16,231 bases of DNA from an uncultured Eubacterium sp. (GTDB lineage: Bacteria; Bacillota; Clostridia; Lachnospirales; Lachnospiraceae): NCBI GenBank assembly GCA_934358495.1, contig CAKRKO010000063.1, positions 1 to 16,231 on the forward strand, given 5' to 3'. The notes under the pieces are model-generated. The model saw nothing but the letters and a program-made list of their open reading frames with translations. It did no database searches and was not told the DNA's origin. Below are positions 1-8,082 of this stretch, piece after piece. How positions within the stretch are numbered: the stretch's first letter is position 1; each line of letters starts with the position of its first letter. A program made the position numbers and the translations under genes.

Positions 1-1
1 A

Positions 2-73
2 GTGATTCTGAGAAGAATATGTCAGCTTTCGCTGACCAGAATCACGCACCAAGTCTCACGTGCGTTCGACTTG
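2..73. other. Structured leader: bulged hairpin followed by a possible pseudoknot
   Basis: The stretch upstream of the first gene is highly self-complementary. GTGATTCTG (2-10) pairs with CAGAATCAC (37-45), and inside it GTCAGC (21-26) pairs with GCTGAC (31-36) around a TTTC loop, leaving a 10-nt bulge. Immediately after, ACGCAC (44-49) can pair with GTGCGT (60-65) while CAAGTC (50-55) can pair with GACTTG (68-73). These two stems interleave, which is the layout of an H-type pseudoknot. There is no U-run, so it is not a plain terminator. Its left side may continue beyond the window. Whether it is transcribed with the glycosyltransferase gene is unknown. Confidence 0.5.
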
Positions 74-160
74 AACAAGCATATAGTGAAACATGCGACA
101 TTGAGTAATATCAGTGAGTGATTGCTCTGCATAGACGGCGGAGTTAGACAGGAGAGACAC

Positions 161-1108
161 ATGACAGAATTATCATTAATTGTACCATGCTATAATGAAG
201 AACAGAATGTGGAGGCTTTCTATGCCAGATGCTTAGAAGTTTTTTTGCCGGAAACATTTGAAGTCGTTTTTGTAAATGATGGCAGTAAGGATGGCACATA
301 TAGAAAATTACAGATTTTACATGAGAAATACAGCAACATTCTGGTAGTGAACTTTTCCAGAAATTTCGGTAAAGAATCTGCCATTTATGCAGGATTGAAG
401 TATGCCACCGGAACCTATATTTCTATCATTGACGCTGATCTTCAGCAGGATCCGGAAATTGTCCGGAACATGGTAAAAATTCTGGATGAAAAGCCGGAAG
501 TGGATGTGGTTGCAGCTTTTCAGGCACAACGTCATGAAGGAAAGCTGATGGGATGGTGCAAAGATCGTTTTTACAAATTTATCAACCGTCTGAGTGAAGT
601 GGACTTACGGGAAAATGCCAGTGATTTCAGAACGTTCCGTTCAAATGTGCAGGAAGCCTTACTAGGAATGCCGGAGTATTTTCGGTTTTCTAAGGGGTTA
701 TTTTCCTGGGTTGGATTTGAGACGGAATACATTCCGTACGAGGCGGCAGAGCGTTTTGCAGGTACGACGAAATGGAATTTTGCGAAGCTGTTTAAATACG
801 CGATGGAGGGAATTGTGTCATTCTCTACCGTACCGCTGCAGATTGCAACATTTTGTGGGGCTATTGTATCTGCCATTGCTATTATTTACGCTATCATTAT
901 CATTGCACAGACACTCATCACGGGAATTGATGTGCCGGGTTATGCGACCACCATCGTTGTCGTGCTGTTTTTGGGTGGCGTGCAGCTTCTGGTGATGGGA
1001 ATACTGGGTGAATATCTGGCGAAAACATATATTCAGGGCAAACATCGACCGGTCTATATTGCAAAAAATGTGTTAGAGAAAGAGACAGAAGCAGAAAAGG
1101 AGTGTTAA
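161..1108 (+). CDS. Family 2 glycosyltransferase, polyprenyl-phosphate sugar transferase type (GtrB/CsbB-like)
   Basis: A membrane-anchored GT2 enzyme expected to load a sugar from a nucleotide donor onto undecaprenyl phosphate at the inner face of the membrane, for later transfer to a cell-surface polymer. The catalytic domain fills about residues 1-220: LSLIVPCYNEE at the N-terminus, VNDGSKDGT (about 38-46), SRNFGKE (66-72) and the metal-binding DADLQQDP (91-98). Two hydrophobic segments follow at about 230-290 and the tail is charged. Length (315 aa) fits GtrB/CsbB/YkcC. ATG 161 is chosen because AGGAGA lies 5 nt upstream and the GT motif begins right after it; an in-frame TTG at 122 would add 13 residues and lacks a convincing RBS. 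The GtrA gene follows at once, the classic GtrB-GtrA pairing. The sugar and acceptor cannot be read from sequence. Confidence 0.9.
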   Translation: MTELSLIVPCYNEEQNVEAFYARCLEVFLPETFEVVFVNDGSKDGTYRKLQILHEKYSNILVVNFSRNFGKESAIYAGLKYATGTYISIIDADLQQDPEIVRNMVKILDEKPEVDVVAAFQAQRHEGKLMGWCKDRFYKFINRLSEVDLRENASDFRTFRSNVQEALLGMPEYFRFSKGLFSWVGFETEYIPYEAAERFAGTTKWNFAKLFKYAMEGIVSFSTVPLQIATFCGAIVSAIAIIYAIIIIAQTLITGIDVPGYATTIVVVLFLGGVQLLVMGILGEYLAKTYIQGKHRPVYIAKNVLEKETEAEKEC

Positions 1109-1109
1109 A

Positions 1110-1583
1110 GTGGAACAGAAAAAAGAAGATATATTTGATCGGCTGATGCATTTACCGGGGCTTCGGATATTTGAAAAAATTTACAAAAAAAACAAAGAGG
1201 TTTTGCTGTACTTGTTGTTTGGCGGACTGACCACTATTGTCAGTATCGGAACATTTGCATGGTTTAATGTGGGAATGCATATGAATGAATTGATTGCAAA
1301 TGTGATTTCCTGGGTGTTTGCAGTTATATTTGCTTATGTGACAAATAAAATCTGGGTATTTCAGTCAGAAACATCAGGACTAGGAGCAGTGCTGAAAGAG
1401 ATTGCCAAATTTTTCGGTGGACGTCTGGCAACCCTGGGAGTGGAAGAACTGATTCTGTTTGTATTTATTAGCTTATTGCACGGAAACAGCATGATTGTAA
1501 AGCTGATTGCGCAGGTTGTAATCGTAATTTTAAATTATATTATCAGTAAAATATTTGTGTTCGAAAATAAAATCAACGGATGA
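1110..1583 (+). CDS. GtrA family membrane protein (putative polyprenyl-phosphate-sugar flippase)
   Basis: A 157-aa protein with a short charged N-terminus (about 1-28) and four hydrophobic helices (about 29-50, 56-77, 95-120 and 126-147), the GtrA/DPMS-type layout (PF04138 by pattern). Family members are thought to flip the lipid-linked sugar made by the partner GT2 enzyme across the membrane. The conserved style TNKIWVF, after the second helix, and the closing NYIISKIFVFE are both present. The start is GTG 1110, with AAGGAG 7 nt upstream inside the end of the glycosyltransferase gene. Only one base separates the two genes, so they are surely co-transcribed and probably translationally coupled. 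The third usual partner, a large surface glycosyltransferase of the YfhO or GtrC kind, is not next to it. Confidence 0.88.
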   Translation: MEQKKEDIFDRLMHLPGLRIFEKIYKKNKEVLLYLLFGGLTTIVSIGTFAWFNVGMHMNELIANVISWVFAVIFAYVTNKIWVFQSETSGLGAVLKEIAKFFGGRLATLGVEELILFVFISLLHGNSMIVKLIAQVVIVILNYIISKIFVFENKING

Positions 1584-1587
1584 GAAA

Positions 1588-1616
1588 TTGACATTGAATA
1601 TCTGAGGTGATATAAT
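1588..1616 (+). promoter_or_regulatory. Consensus sigma-A promoter for the FUSC-family gene
   Basis: TTGACA (1588-1593) and TATAAT (1611-1616) are both perfect and separated by exactly 17 bp. A TGA just before the -10 gives the extended -10 TG-N form. Transcription should start near 1623, leaving a ~50-nt leader. The -35 begins 5 bp after the GtrA stop and there is no terminator between, so the FUSC gene may also receive read-through. Confidence 0.88.
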
Positions 1617-1673
1617 TCCTCCCCGATGTAGAAACATATGACAGAAAATAAGAGATAGAAGGGGGAAGAATAT

Positions 1674-2735
1674 ATGACAGTATATCAGGAATTACAACTG
1701 AATCAGGCTGGATCGAAAGCAGTGATTCGTAGTTGTACAGATAAAAAAGAAAAAAGGCGGCATATAGCAATTTATTTGTTTAAAATTTTTATAACAATGG
1801 TATTCTGTATGGCAGTTGTTATTGGATTCAGCAAAATTTTTGGCAATGGCAACAGTATTGTAGGCGTTGTAGTGCTGCTTTGTGTGATGGCATTTCGGTT
1901 TGCTGATTTCGGCATCCGGACACCACATGCCATGGGAGCACTGGTGATCATGTTTGCAATTCTGACTTTTGGTCCCCGTCTGGCAAATGCCGGTGGACTG
2001 GCCCAGGAGTTTCTTGTGAACACGGTCTGCATTTTGATTTTGATGGTACTTGGCTGCCACAATGTGGTGATGTTTAACCACTCCACACTGCTGCTGAGTT
2101 ATCTGCTTTTGTACGGTTATGATGTGACCGGAGAGTTGTACATTCAGCGACTGATCGCTATGGGAATCGGTGCAGCGGCGACATTGATCGTATATTACCG
2201 GAATCATCATAAAAAAGTTTATAAGCGAAGTTTGAAAGATGTTTTTCAGGAATTCGATATGCATTCTCTGCGTACAAGATGGCAGATCACCATGGTATTT
2301 GGCGTGACAACGGCTATGCTGATTGCCGGATTACTGCATATTCCGCGTCGGATGTGGATCGGAATCGCGGCGATGTCTATTCTGGTGCCGTTTCACGAAG
2401 ATGCGAAGCAGCGTGCCAAAGCCAGAGTTCCGGGCAATATTGTTGGATGCTTCGTATTTCTGGCACTGTATTATTTCCTGCCACCGTCCATTTATAATTA
2501 TGTAGGTGTGATTGGAGGAATCGGTGTGGGACTTTCCGCGACTTATGGATGTCAGGCAATTTTCAATACCTTTGGGGCGTTATCTATTGCTGTTGGAATC
2601 CTTGGATTGCCAGGGGCGATATTCTTCCGAATTTTTAATAACTTTTTTGGAGCTGTGTATGGAGTGATTTTCGAGCGTGGCTTCGGAAGGGTACTGGATC
2701 GGGTTTCGGTGGCTTCCCGGGAAACTTCGGCTTAA
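1674..2735 (+). CDS. FUSC-family integral membrane protein (putative aromatic acid/organic anion exporter)
   Basis: A 353-aa membrane protein in two hydrophobic halves. The first (about 30-175) has roughly six helices, followed by a cytosolic stretch YRNHHKKVYKRSLKDVFQEFD. The second half (about 205-330) has KARVPGNIVGC and the Gly-rich GVIGGIGVGLSATYG, which resemble the FUSC/FUSC_2 (fusaric acid resistance-like) repeat. Family members are linked to efflux of aromatic acids, but many clostridial ones have no known substrate. RBS GGGGGAAG (1661-1668) stands 5 nt before ATG 1674. A consensus promoter lies just upstream, suggesting strong constitutive expression. No MFP/TolC-like partners are present, as expected for a Gram-positive. 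The family call is moderately sure; the substrate is unknown. Confidence 0.72.
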   Translation: MTVYQELQLNQAGSKAVIRSCTDKKEKRRHIAIYLFKIFITMVFCMAVVIGFSKIFGNGNSIVGVVVLLCVMAFRFADFGIRTPHAMGALVIMFAILTFGPRLANAGGLAQEFLVNTVCILILMVLGCHNVVMFNHSTLLLSYLLLYGYDVTGELYIQRLIAMGIGAAATLIVYYRNHHKKVYKRSLKDVFQEFDMHSLRTRWQITMVFGVTTAMLIAGLLHIPRRMWIGIAAMSILVPFHEDAKQRAKARVPGNIVGCFVFLALYYFLPPSIYNYVGVIGGIGVGLSATYGCQAIFNTFGALSIAVGILGLPGAIFFRIFNNFFGAVYGVIFERGFGRVLDRVSVASRETSA

Positions 2736-2752
2736 GAGAGGGGATATTTAAA

Positions 2753-2927
2753 GCGAAATCGGAGAATCTTTCTGCGACAGCTAGACGTTCACTACCCTCG
2801 TTTTGCTTCGGTTTTATCGCGCTCGTTCCAAACTCCTATAAAAGCTGGTCGTTTCCCACTCGCGCAAAACTCGCAAAACTCAGTCGTTTACTTAATCGCT
2901 TGCCGCAGAAAGATTCTCCGATTTCGC
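2753..2927 (-). repeat. Long perfect inverted repeat: terminator-family core split by a 108-bp insert
   Basis: Two 24-nt arms, 2753-2776 and 2904-2927, are perfectly complementary. They start 18 nt after the FUSC stop. Between them, read on the minus strand, are the same inner stem and loop halves found in the hairpins at 3016, 8083 and 10912: GGCAAGC-GATTA on one side and CTA-GCTG on the other. The loop is split by 108 bp (2785-2892) that is internally repetitive (GCAAAACTCG, CTCGTT-like words). No U-run follows the right arm on the plus strand. It may still act as an RNA hairpin stabilising the FUSC transcript, or be a relic of a mobile repeat. Nothing coding is seen in it. Confidence 0.75.
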
Positions 2928-3015
2928 CATTTAAGTTATCATTATTTTCCGTTAGTTTACTTAGTTGAAAATATGTGTGGCACAACATAAGGGTAAACAG
3001 TGAGGTTTAATTTCA

Positions 3016-3117
3016 TAACGTAGAGAAGAAGGGGCTCTGGTTATTTTTCTCGGCAAGCGATTGTTAGCTGACGAGACAAATAACCAGAGTCCCTTTTTAT
3101 AACCCTACATACTAAAA
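3016..3117 (+). terminator. Bidirectional terminator between convergent genes, conserved-core family
   Basis: Left arm 3031-3046 pairs with right arm 3078-3093 over 16 bp with a single G-U pair, followed by five T (3094-3098). An inner stem TCTCG (3048-3052)/CGAGA (3072-3076) leads to AGC-GATTGTTA-GCT (3056-3069) with one bulged A. The 5' flank TAACGTAGAGAAGAA (3016-3030) and the 3' flank around AACCCTACAT (3101-3110) recur at the 8083-8183 element (reverse strand), and the 3' flank again at 10972-10994. It lies between the FUSC gene (+) and the YczE-like gene (-), so it probably stops transcription from both sides. Confidence 0.85.
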
Positions 3118-3137
3118 CACACAATTACCCGGAACGA

Positions 3138-3812
3138 TTAACGATGAGCCGTCCGGAACGTCACGAAGCGGAAGTGTCCGTCGAGTTTTTCACCAACGAT
3201 TCCAATTACTTTTCCCATAGTGAAAGCTGCCAGTACTGTTCCGATGCCAAGACCTTTGATATGTCCGATTCCAATGAATGTGATCAGTGCTGTCGTTATC
3301 AGACAGATGACATCAAAGGAAATTTTTACTTTTGAGTATTTAAAGTTTTTGATGGCAGACAATTCCCGCGGAAAGAGATCTGTCGGAATGATCGGCAGTC
3401 CGCAGCGATTGGATAGTGCGATTCCAAGGCAGAGTAGCAGATAGCTGATCACAAAGTAAAGGATACGCATTGGAATGTTGTAAGGTAACATACCAATCCA
3501 GCTTTTGTAAAAATCCAGCATCATACTGAATGCAAATCCTACGACAAAGCTCAGAAGATATTCCAGAACAAAACGTTTGCGTAAAAGCATCAGGGATGTG
3601 ATCAGTATTGCCTGAAAGATGTATGTCCATGTTCCGAGAGAAAGGAATGGAAATACTTCGGAAAATGCGTAAGGTACACTGGAAATGGCAGAAATTCCGG
3701 AGCCGGAATAAAGCATCAGCACCACGCCGAAACTGTTCATTATAATTACCAGAAGCAGGGCTAATTCCCCGCAAAAAATATGTCTTTGATCCTGCGAATA
3801 TGTATCATCCAT
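3138..3812 (-). CDS. YczE/YitT-like integral membrane protein
   Basis: A 224-aa membrane protein with about five hydrophobic segments (roughly 13-36, 57-77, 84-100, 117-136, 164-185) and a Gly-rich region GLGIGTVLAAFTMGKVIG near residues 188-205. The central LSNRCGLPIIPTDLFPREL and the overall plan resemble the YczE/YyaS/YitT group (also annotated DUF6198). No transport or enzymatic role is established for this group. The start ATG (3810-3812) has AGGAGG on the minus strand about 10 nt upstream. The gene has its own promoter inside the gap after the AraC regulator gene. Its leader can form several small hairpins. It converges with the FUSC gene across a bidirectional terminator. The family assignment is fairly good; the function is unknown. 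Confidence 0.75.
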   Translation of the reverse strand: MDDTYSQDQRHIFCGELALLLVIIMNSFGVVLMLYSGSGISAISSVPYAFSEVFPFLSLGTWTYIFQAILITSLMLLRKRFVLEYLLSFVVGFAFSMMLDFYKSWIGMLPYNIPMRILYFVISYLLLCLGIALSNRCGLPIIPTDLFPRELSAIKNFKYSKVKISFDVICLITTALITFIGIGHIKGLGIGTVLAAFTMGKVIGIVGEKLDGHFRFVTFRTAHR

Positions 3813-3928
3813 AGTGAATCGTGCCTCCTGATTAGATTTCTATTTTTTATCCGTACTGGTGTCAGCTTATGCTGAAAAAACATGCGTCAGATTTCGAGGA
3901 TGTCTGACTTGAAATTAACTGCATACAG

Positions 3929-3957
3929 AGTTTAGCACCAAAAATAGAAGTATTCAA
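3929..3957 (-). promoter_or_regulatory. Sigma-A promoter for the YczE-like gene
   Basis: On the minus strand TTGAAT (plus 3952-3957) and TAAACT (plus 3929-3934) are spaced by 17 bp, with TGC just before the -10 (extended -10). Transcription would start near 3922, giving a leader of about 110 nt. That leader holds GTCAGA/TCTGAC (3886-3891 with 3903-3908) and TCAGC/GCTGA (3862-3866 with 3871-3875). Confidence 0.7.
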
Positions 3958-3983
3958 GTCTCTGTTAGATCACTGGAAACAAA

Positions 3984-4793
3984 TTAATGCATTCGCCGAA
4001 ATTCCAGTGGTGTCATACCGGTTGCTTTTTTGAACATGGAAATAAAATGACTGGTATCAGAAAAGCCGGTCATGCTGGCAATGTCCTGCACTTTCAGGTA
4101 GGAGTTGATCAGTAAAAGTTCTTTCGCTTTGTTGATACGGTGCATTGTCAGATATTCATACACAGAGCAGGAAAAAAAGCGTCGGAATAAACGGGAAAGG
4201 TATTGCGGTGAGACAAATACTTTTTCACTTAGCGCCTTCGCGGTCAGATCTGAAGCAAAGTTTGTTTCTATTTCCTGCACAACGGGTGTGATATAGCGTT
4301 GATAAAGTGGATCCTGCATGTGGGTCGGTCCGTTGACGCAGTCCGTAAAGTTTAGCAGTAGGTTATAGCAGTTGACAGACAGAAATTTGCTGTCCTGCTG
4401 ACCATGTGCGGCAATCTCATCTACACAGGTGGCAATCTGAGCAGCAATCTGCTGCCCCTGTTCTTTTTCAATCCAGATGACATTTCTGTTTTGTACCATT
4501 GCAGAGATACTTGATTCTAGTGTTCCGGTAAAGGTAGCAAAAGCGTTGATCCATAGTTCAGATTTCTTTTTGTAAGAATGTGGAATGGAAGGCGCGATGA
4601 GAAAACCTTCATTTTCACGCAATTCGTAAATGTTTCCCTGAATCTCAATCTGTCCGCATCCGGATTCTGTCTGCAGATAATGGTAATGCGGATAACCTTC
4701 CGGACGGCAGGTTTCTTCTTCAATCCAGTGATTTCCGATGGAGTCAAACATAAACGGTGCACTTACGGGTGTGTTTCTGAAATAAATTGGCAT
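3984..4793 (-). CDS. AraC-family transcriptional regulator, likely controlling the beta-galactosidase gene
   Basis: A 269-aa regulator with the usual two-part build. Residues about 25-100 form a cupin-like sugar-sensing domain (HYHYLQTESGCGQIEIQG, then ENEGFLIAPSIPHSY). Residues about 170-269 hold the double helix-turn-helix AraC domain (LTAKALSEKVFVSPQYLSRL; KVQDIASMTGFSDTSHFISM), ending with GMTPLEFRRMH. The start codon (4791-4793) has a clear AGGAG 6-10 nt upstream on the minus strand. It is divergent from the beta-galactosidase gene across a 213-bp region, the arrangement usual for a local activator. An inverted repeat sits directly upstream of the weak beta-galactosidase -35, consistent with activator dependence. 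The effector sugar is not known; a galactoside is the natural guess. Confidence 0.9.
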   Translation of the reverse strand: MPIYFRNTPVSAPFMFDSIGNHWIEEETCRPEGYPHYHYLQTESGCGQIEIQGNIYELRENEGFLIAPSIPHSYKKKSELWINAFATFTGTLESSISAMVQNRNVIWIEKEQGQQIAAQIATCVDEIAAHGQQDSKFLSVNCYNLLLNFTDCVNGPTHMQDPLYQRYITPVVQEIETNFASDLTAKALSEKVFVSPQYLSRLFRRFFSCSVYEYLTMHRINKAKELLLINSYLKVQDIASMTGFSDTSHFISMFKKATGMTPLEFRRMH

Positions 4794-4883
4794 AATATTC
4801 TCCTGAAAAGTAAAGTGGTATCTGATCAGTGTTTTTATAAAGCAAATATCGACAGCAATAGTTGTTTGACATAGATACTGATG

Positions 4884-4929
4884 ATAATATTTGTTTCAAA
4901 ATGTTATATTTTTTAGCGAAACATATTAT
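4884..4929. promoter_or_regulatory. Inverted-repeat operator candidate for the AraC regulator
   Basis: ATAATATTTGTTTC (4884-4897) and GAAACATATTAT (4918-4929) are inverted copies, the left one with two extra T, with 20 bp between them. The pair lies in the divergent region and ends where the -35 of the beta-galactosidase promoter should begin. Position and symmetry suit an AraC-type dimer site. This is inferred, not proven. Confidence 0.5.
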
Positions 4930-4948
4930 ACACCTATAGAACAAAATC

Positions 4949-4957
4949 TGCTATACT
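4949..4957 (+). promoter_or_regulatory. Extended -10 promoter of the beta-galactosidase gene
   Basis: TGC-TATACT (4949-4957) is an extended -10 about 50 bp before the ATG. At a 17-bp spacing the -35 position (4929-4934, TACACC) is far from consensus, as expected for a promoter needing the neighbouring AraC activator. Start of transcription is expected near 4963. Confidence 0.55.
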
Positions 4958-5006
4958 AAATATACTTAGAGCAGTAGAGAATACGATTTATCAGGAGGAG
5001 GAAATA

Positions 5007-8000
5007 ATGAAACAGTTTGATTACGCAATGGTAAAAGATCCGGAATATTTTCGTGATGGTCGTCTGGATGCACACTCCGATCATATGTATTATGCAACTG
5101 AGGAGGAAGCATGTGATAAAGAGACATCCTATCGTGAGTCTCTGAACGGACTCTGGAAATTCCAGTATGCGAGAAATTATGAGGGCGCGATCCCGGGATT
5201 TGAGACAGAGGAATATTCCTGCAAAGACTGGGAGGACATTTATGTACCGGCTCATATCCAGATGGAAGGCTACGATGTACCGCAGTACGCAAACGTGCAG
5301 TATCCATGGGAAGGACATGAGGACATTCATCCGGGCGAGATTCCGACACATTTTAATCCGACAGCAAGTTATGTAAAATATTTCACTGTTCCGGAGCAGA
5401 TGAAAGGCAAACGTTTATTTATTTCTTTCCAGGGCGCAGAGAGTGGAATTGCTCTGTGGCTGAATGGAAAATTTGTGGGATACAGTGAGGATTCCTTTAC
5501 GCCGTCTGAGTTTGAACTGACCGAGTATGTAAAAGAGGGCGAAAATAAACTGGCAGCGCAGGTATTCAAATGGACTGCCAGCAGCTGGTGTGAGGATCAG
5601 GATTTTTACCGTTTTTCCGGTATTTACAGAGATGTATATCTCTATACTGTTCCGGAAGTTCATGTAAATGACCTTCGCATTCGTGCAATTCCGGAAGAGT
5701 CACTGACAAGAGCAACCCTTGAATTAATGACAAAAACATGGGGAAGCGGAACATTAAAGATTCTTCTCTCCAAAGACGGTGAAGTAATTCTGGAAGATAG
5801 CAAAAAGATTTCCGATGAGGATACATTTACATGGAGAGTGGATGCTCCGGTACTTTGGAGTGCAGAAGATCCGCAGTTATATGATCTGGAACTGACTGTA
5901 TCCAATGCAAACGGAAACGTGCAGGAGATCATTCCGCAGAAAGTCGGATTCCGTCGTTTTGAAATGAAAGACGGTATCATGACGTTGAACGGAAAACGTA
6001 TCGTATTTAAGGGTGTAAACCGTCATGAATTCAGCTCCGTTACAGGAAGACATGTGTCAGAAGAGGAACTGCGTAAGGATCTGACCACCATGAAGTTAAA
6101 TAATATCAATGCTATCCGTACCTGCCATTACCCGGATATGTCCAAAATTTATGAGCTGTGTGATGAATATGGTTTGTATATGATTGATGAGACCAATCTG
6201 GAGTCCCACGGTTCCTGGGATGTCGCTGAGATGACCAAAGACTTTACATATACTGTTCCGTATAACAAACCTGAGTGGCTGGGAATGATGCTGGATCGTG
6301 CAAATTCCATGTATCAGCGTGATAAAAATCATCCGGCTATCCTGATCTGGTCCTGCGGTAATGAGTCTTTTGGTGGAAAAGATATTTTTGAAATGTCGCA
6401 GTTATTCCGCAGCGAAGATCCGACCAGACTGGTTCACTATGAAGGTGTCTTCCATGATCGCAGCTATAATGACACCAGTGATATGGAAAGTCAGATGTAT
6501 CCGTCTGTAGAAGCAATCAAGGAGTTCCTCGCAAAAGATAACAGCAAACCGTTCATCTGCTGTGAGTATACCCATGCGATGGGAAATTCCTGCGGTGCAA
6601 TGCACAAGTATACAGATCTGACCGATACAGAGCCGAAATACCAGGGAGGCTTTATCTGGGATTATATCGATCAGTCTATTTACAAAAAAGACCGTTATGG
6701 CAAAGAATTCCAGGCATATGGCGGAGATTTTGGCGAGCGCCCGACCGACTATAATTTCAGCGGAAACGGTATCGCATACGGCGGTGACCGCGAAGCTTCT
6801 CCGAAAATGCAGGAAGTAAAATTCAACTACCAGAACATTACAGCTAATGTAAGCGAAGATAAAGTGACTGTTATTAACAAAAATCTGTTTGTAAATACAG
6901 ATACTTTTGATGCAAAAGTAACGCTGGCAAAAGGCGGAAAAGTTGTTTGTACAAAACCACTGACAACTGCAGTTGCACCGTTAAGTGAGGAGACCTATGA
7001 TCTTCCGATTGCAAAACAGGAGCGTCCGGGCGAATATACTGTAACGGTATCTTTCCACTTAAAAGCTGATACAGTATGGGCGAAAGCAGGACATGAGGTA
7101 GCATTCGGTCAGTATGTATATCAGGTAGAAAAAGCACTGGTTGCATGCACAGATGAAATAGAAGTTATCCGTAGCACACATAATATCGGTATCCGCGGAG
7201 CGCATTTTGAAGTATTATTCTCTGTATTAAACGGAGGTCTGGTTTCTTATAAATATGCAGGTCGTGAGATGATTGAGTCCATTCCAAAGCCAAACTTCTG
7301 GCGTGCACCGATCGATAATGACTGTGGAAACCTAATGCAGATGCGTTATGCTCAGTGGAAGATTGCAAGTATGTATCTGAATTTCAAAGATTATCGCGAT
7401 GGTATTTATGTAGGTGGACATCAGCCACAGCTTGAAGTAAAAGAGCATTCCGCAGTGGTATCTTATACTTATGTAATGCCGACGACTCCGATGGCAGAGT
7501 GTCATATTTCCTATGAAGTATTCGGCGATGGACGTGTAAAAACAACCCTTACATATGATCCGGTCAAAGAGCTGGGCGATATGCCGGAATTTGGTGTGAT
7601 GTTCAAGTTCAATGCAGATTACGATCATGTAGAGTGGTACGGACTGGGTGAGGCTGAGACTTATGCAGACCGTAAGCATGGTGCAAAACTTGGTATTTAC
7701 AAAAATATGGTAGCTGACAACATGGCTCGTTACATGGTTCCGCAGGAGTGTGGTGCAAAAGAAGAAGTCCGCTGGGCGAAAGTAACAGACCGCAAAGGAC
7801 GCGGAATGTTATTTGAGATGGATCCGGCAAATGGTCCAATGATGTTCTCTGCACTTCCATATACACCACATGAGATGGAAAATGCAATGCATCCATATGA
7901 ACTTCCGGAAGTTCATTACACGGTAGTACGCGCGGCAAAAGGCCAGATGGGAATCGGTGGTGATGACAGCTGGGGTGCACGTACTCATGAGGAATATCTG

Positions 8001-8051
8001 CTTAACACAGATGAAAAGATGACATTCAGTTTCGTATTTAAAGGGTTATAA
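5007..8051 (+). CDS. lacZ: Beta-galactosidase, glycoside hydrolase family 2 (LacZ type)
   Basis: A full-length 1014-aa LacZ-type enzyme that hydrolyses terminal beta-galactosides such as lactose, with retention of configuration; no signal peptide, so cytosolic. The sugar-binding jelly roll (about 45-215) has SYVKYFTVP and LWLNGKFVGYSEDSFTPSEF. An immunoglobulin-like domain follows to about 320, ending PQKVGFRRFEMKDG. The TIM barrel (about 325-610) carries NRHE, ETNLESHG, the acid/base in GNES (Glu453) and the nucleophile in CCEYTHAMGNS (Glu520), matching E. coli Glu461 and Glu537. The C-terminal small-chain domain (about 720-1012) has RAPIDNDCGN and closes with GIGGDDSWGARTHEEY. RBS AGGAGGAGG (4993-5001) is very strong. 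Monocistronic, no permease next door; regulated by the divergent AraC protein by inference. Confidence 0.97.
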   Translation: MKQFDYAMVKDPEYFRDGRLDAHSDHMYYATEEEACDKETSYRESLNGLWKFQYARNYEGAIPGFETEEYSCKDWEDIYVPAHIQMEGYDVPQYANVQYPWEGHEDIHPGEIPTHFNPTASYVKYFTVPEQMKGKRLFISFQGAESGIALWLNGKFVGYSEDSFTPSEFELTEYVKEGENKLAAQVFKWTASSWCEDQDFYRFSGIYRDVYLYTVPEVHVNDLRIRAIPEESLTRATLELMTKTWGSGTLKILLSKDGEVILEDSKKISDEDTFTWRVDAPVLWSAEDPQLYDLELTVSNANGNVQEIIPQKVGFRRFEMKDGIMTLNGKRIVFKGVNRHEFSSVTGRHVSEEELRKDLTTMKLNNINAIRTCHYPDMSKIYELCDEYGLYMIDETNLESHGSWDVAEMTKDFTYTVPYNKPEWLGMMLDRANSMYQRDKNHPAILIWSCGNESFGGKDIFEMSQLFRSEDPTRLVHYEGVFHDRSYNDTSDMESQMYPSVEAIKEFLAKDNSKPFICCEYTHAMGNSCGAMHKYTDLTDTEPKYQGGFIWDYIDQSIYKKDRYGKEFQAYGGDFGERPTDYNFSGNGIAYGGDREASPKMQEVKFNYQNITANVSEDKVTVINKNLFVNTDTFDAKVTLAKGGKVVCTKPLTTAVAPLSEETYDLPIAKQERPGEYTVTVSFHLKADTVWAKAGHEVAFGQYVYQVEKALVACTDEIEVIRSTHNIGIRGAHFEVLFSVLNGGLVSYKYAGREMIESIPKPNFWRAPIDNDCGNLMQMRYAQWKIASMYLNFKDYRDGIYVGGHQPQLEVKEHSAVVSYTYVMPTTPMAECHISYEVFGDGRVKTTLTYDPVKELGDMPEFGVMFKFNADYDHVEWYGLGEAETYADRKHGAKLGIYKNMVADNMARYMVPQECGAKEEVRWAKVTDRKGRGMLFEMDPANGPMMFSALPYTPHEMENAMHPYELPEVHYTVVRAAKGQMGIGGDDSWGARTHEEYLLNTDEKMTFSFVFKGL

Positions 8052-8082
8052 AAATTCTTTGTTTCCTTATTAATTTAATGTG

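Noticed and set aside
1692..2264. 190-codon antisense open frame over the FUSC gene
   Set aside because: It has a biased, low-complexity Cys/His composition and no RBS; the sense frame has membrane helices and a consensus promoter.
2..3908. Shared words (GTCAGCTT, CATGCG, GACTTGAA) between 2-120 and 3845-3920 as one repeat family
   Set aside because: The words occur in a different order and with different spacing, and no longer alignment holds; probably coincidence.
4866..4888. TTGACA followed by GATAAT as a second lacZ promoter
   Set aside because: The spacer is only 11 bp, too short for a sigma-A promoter.
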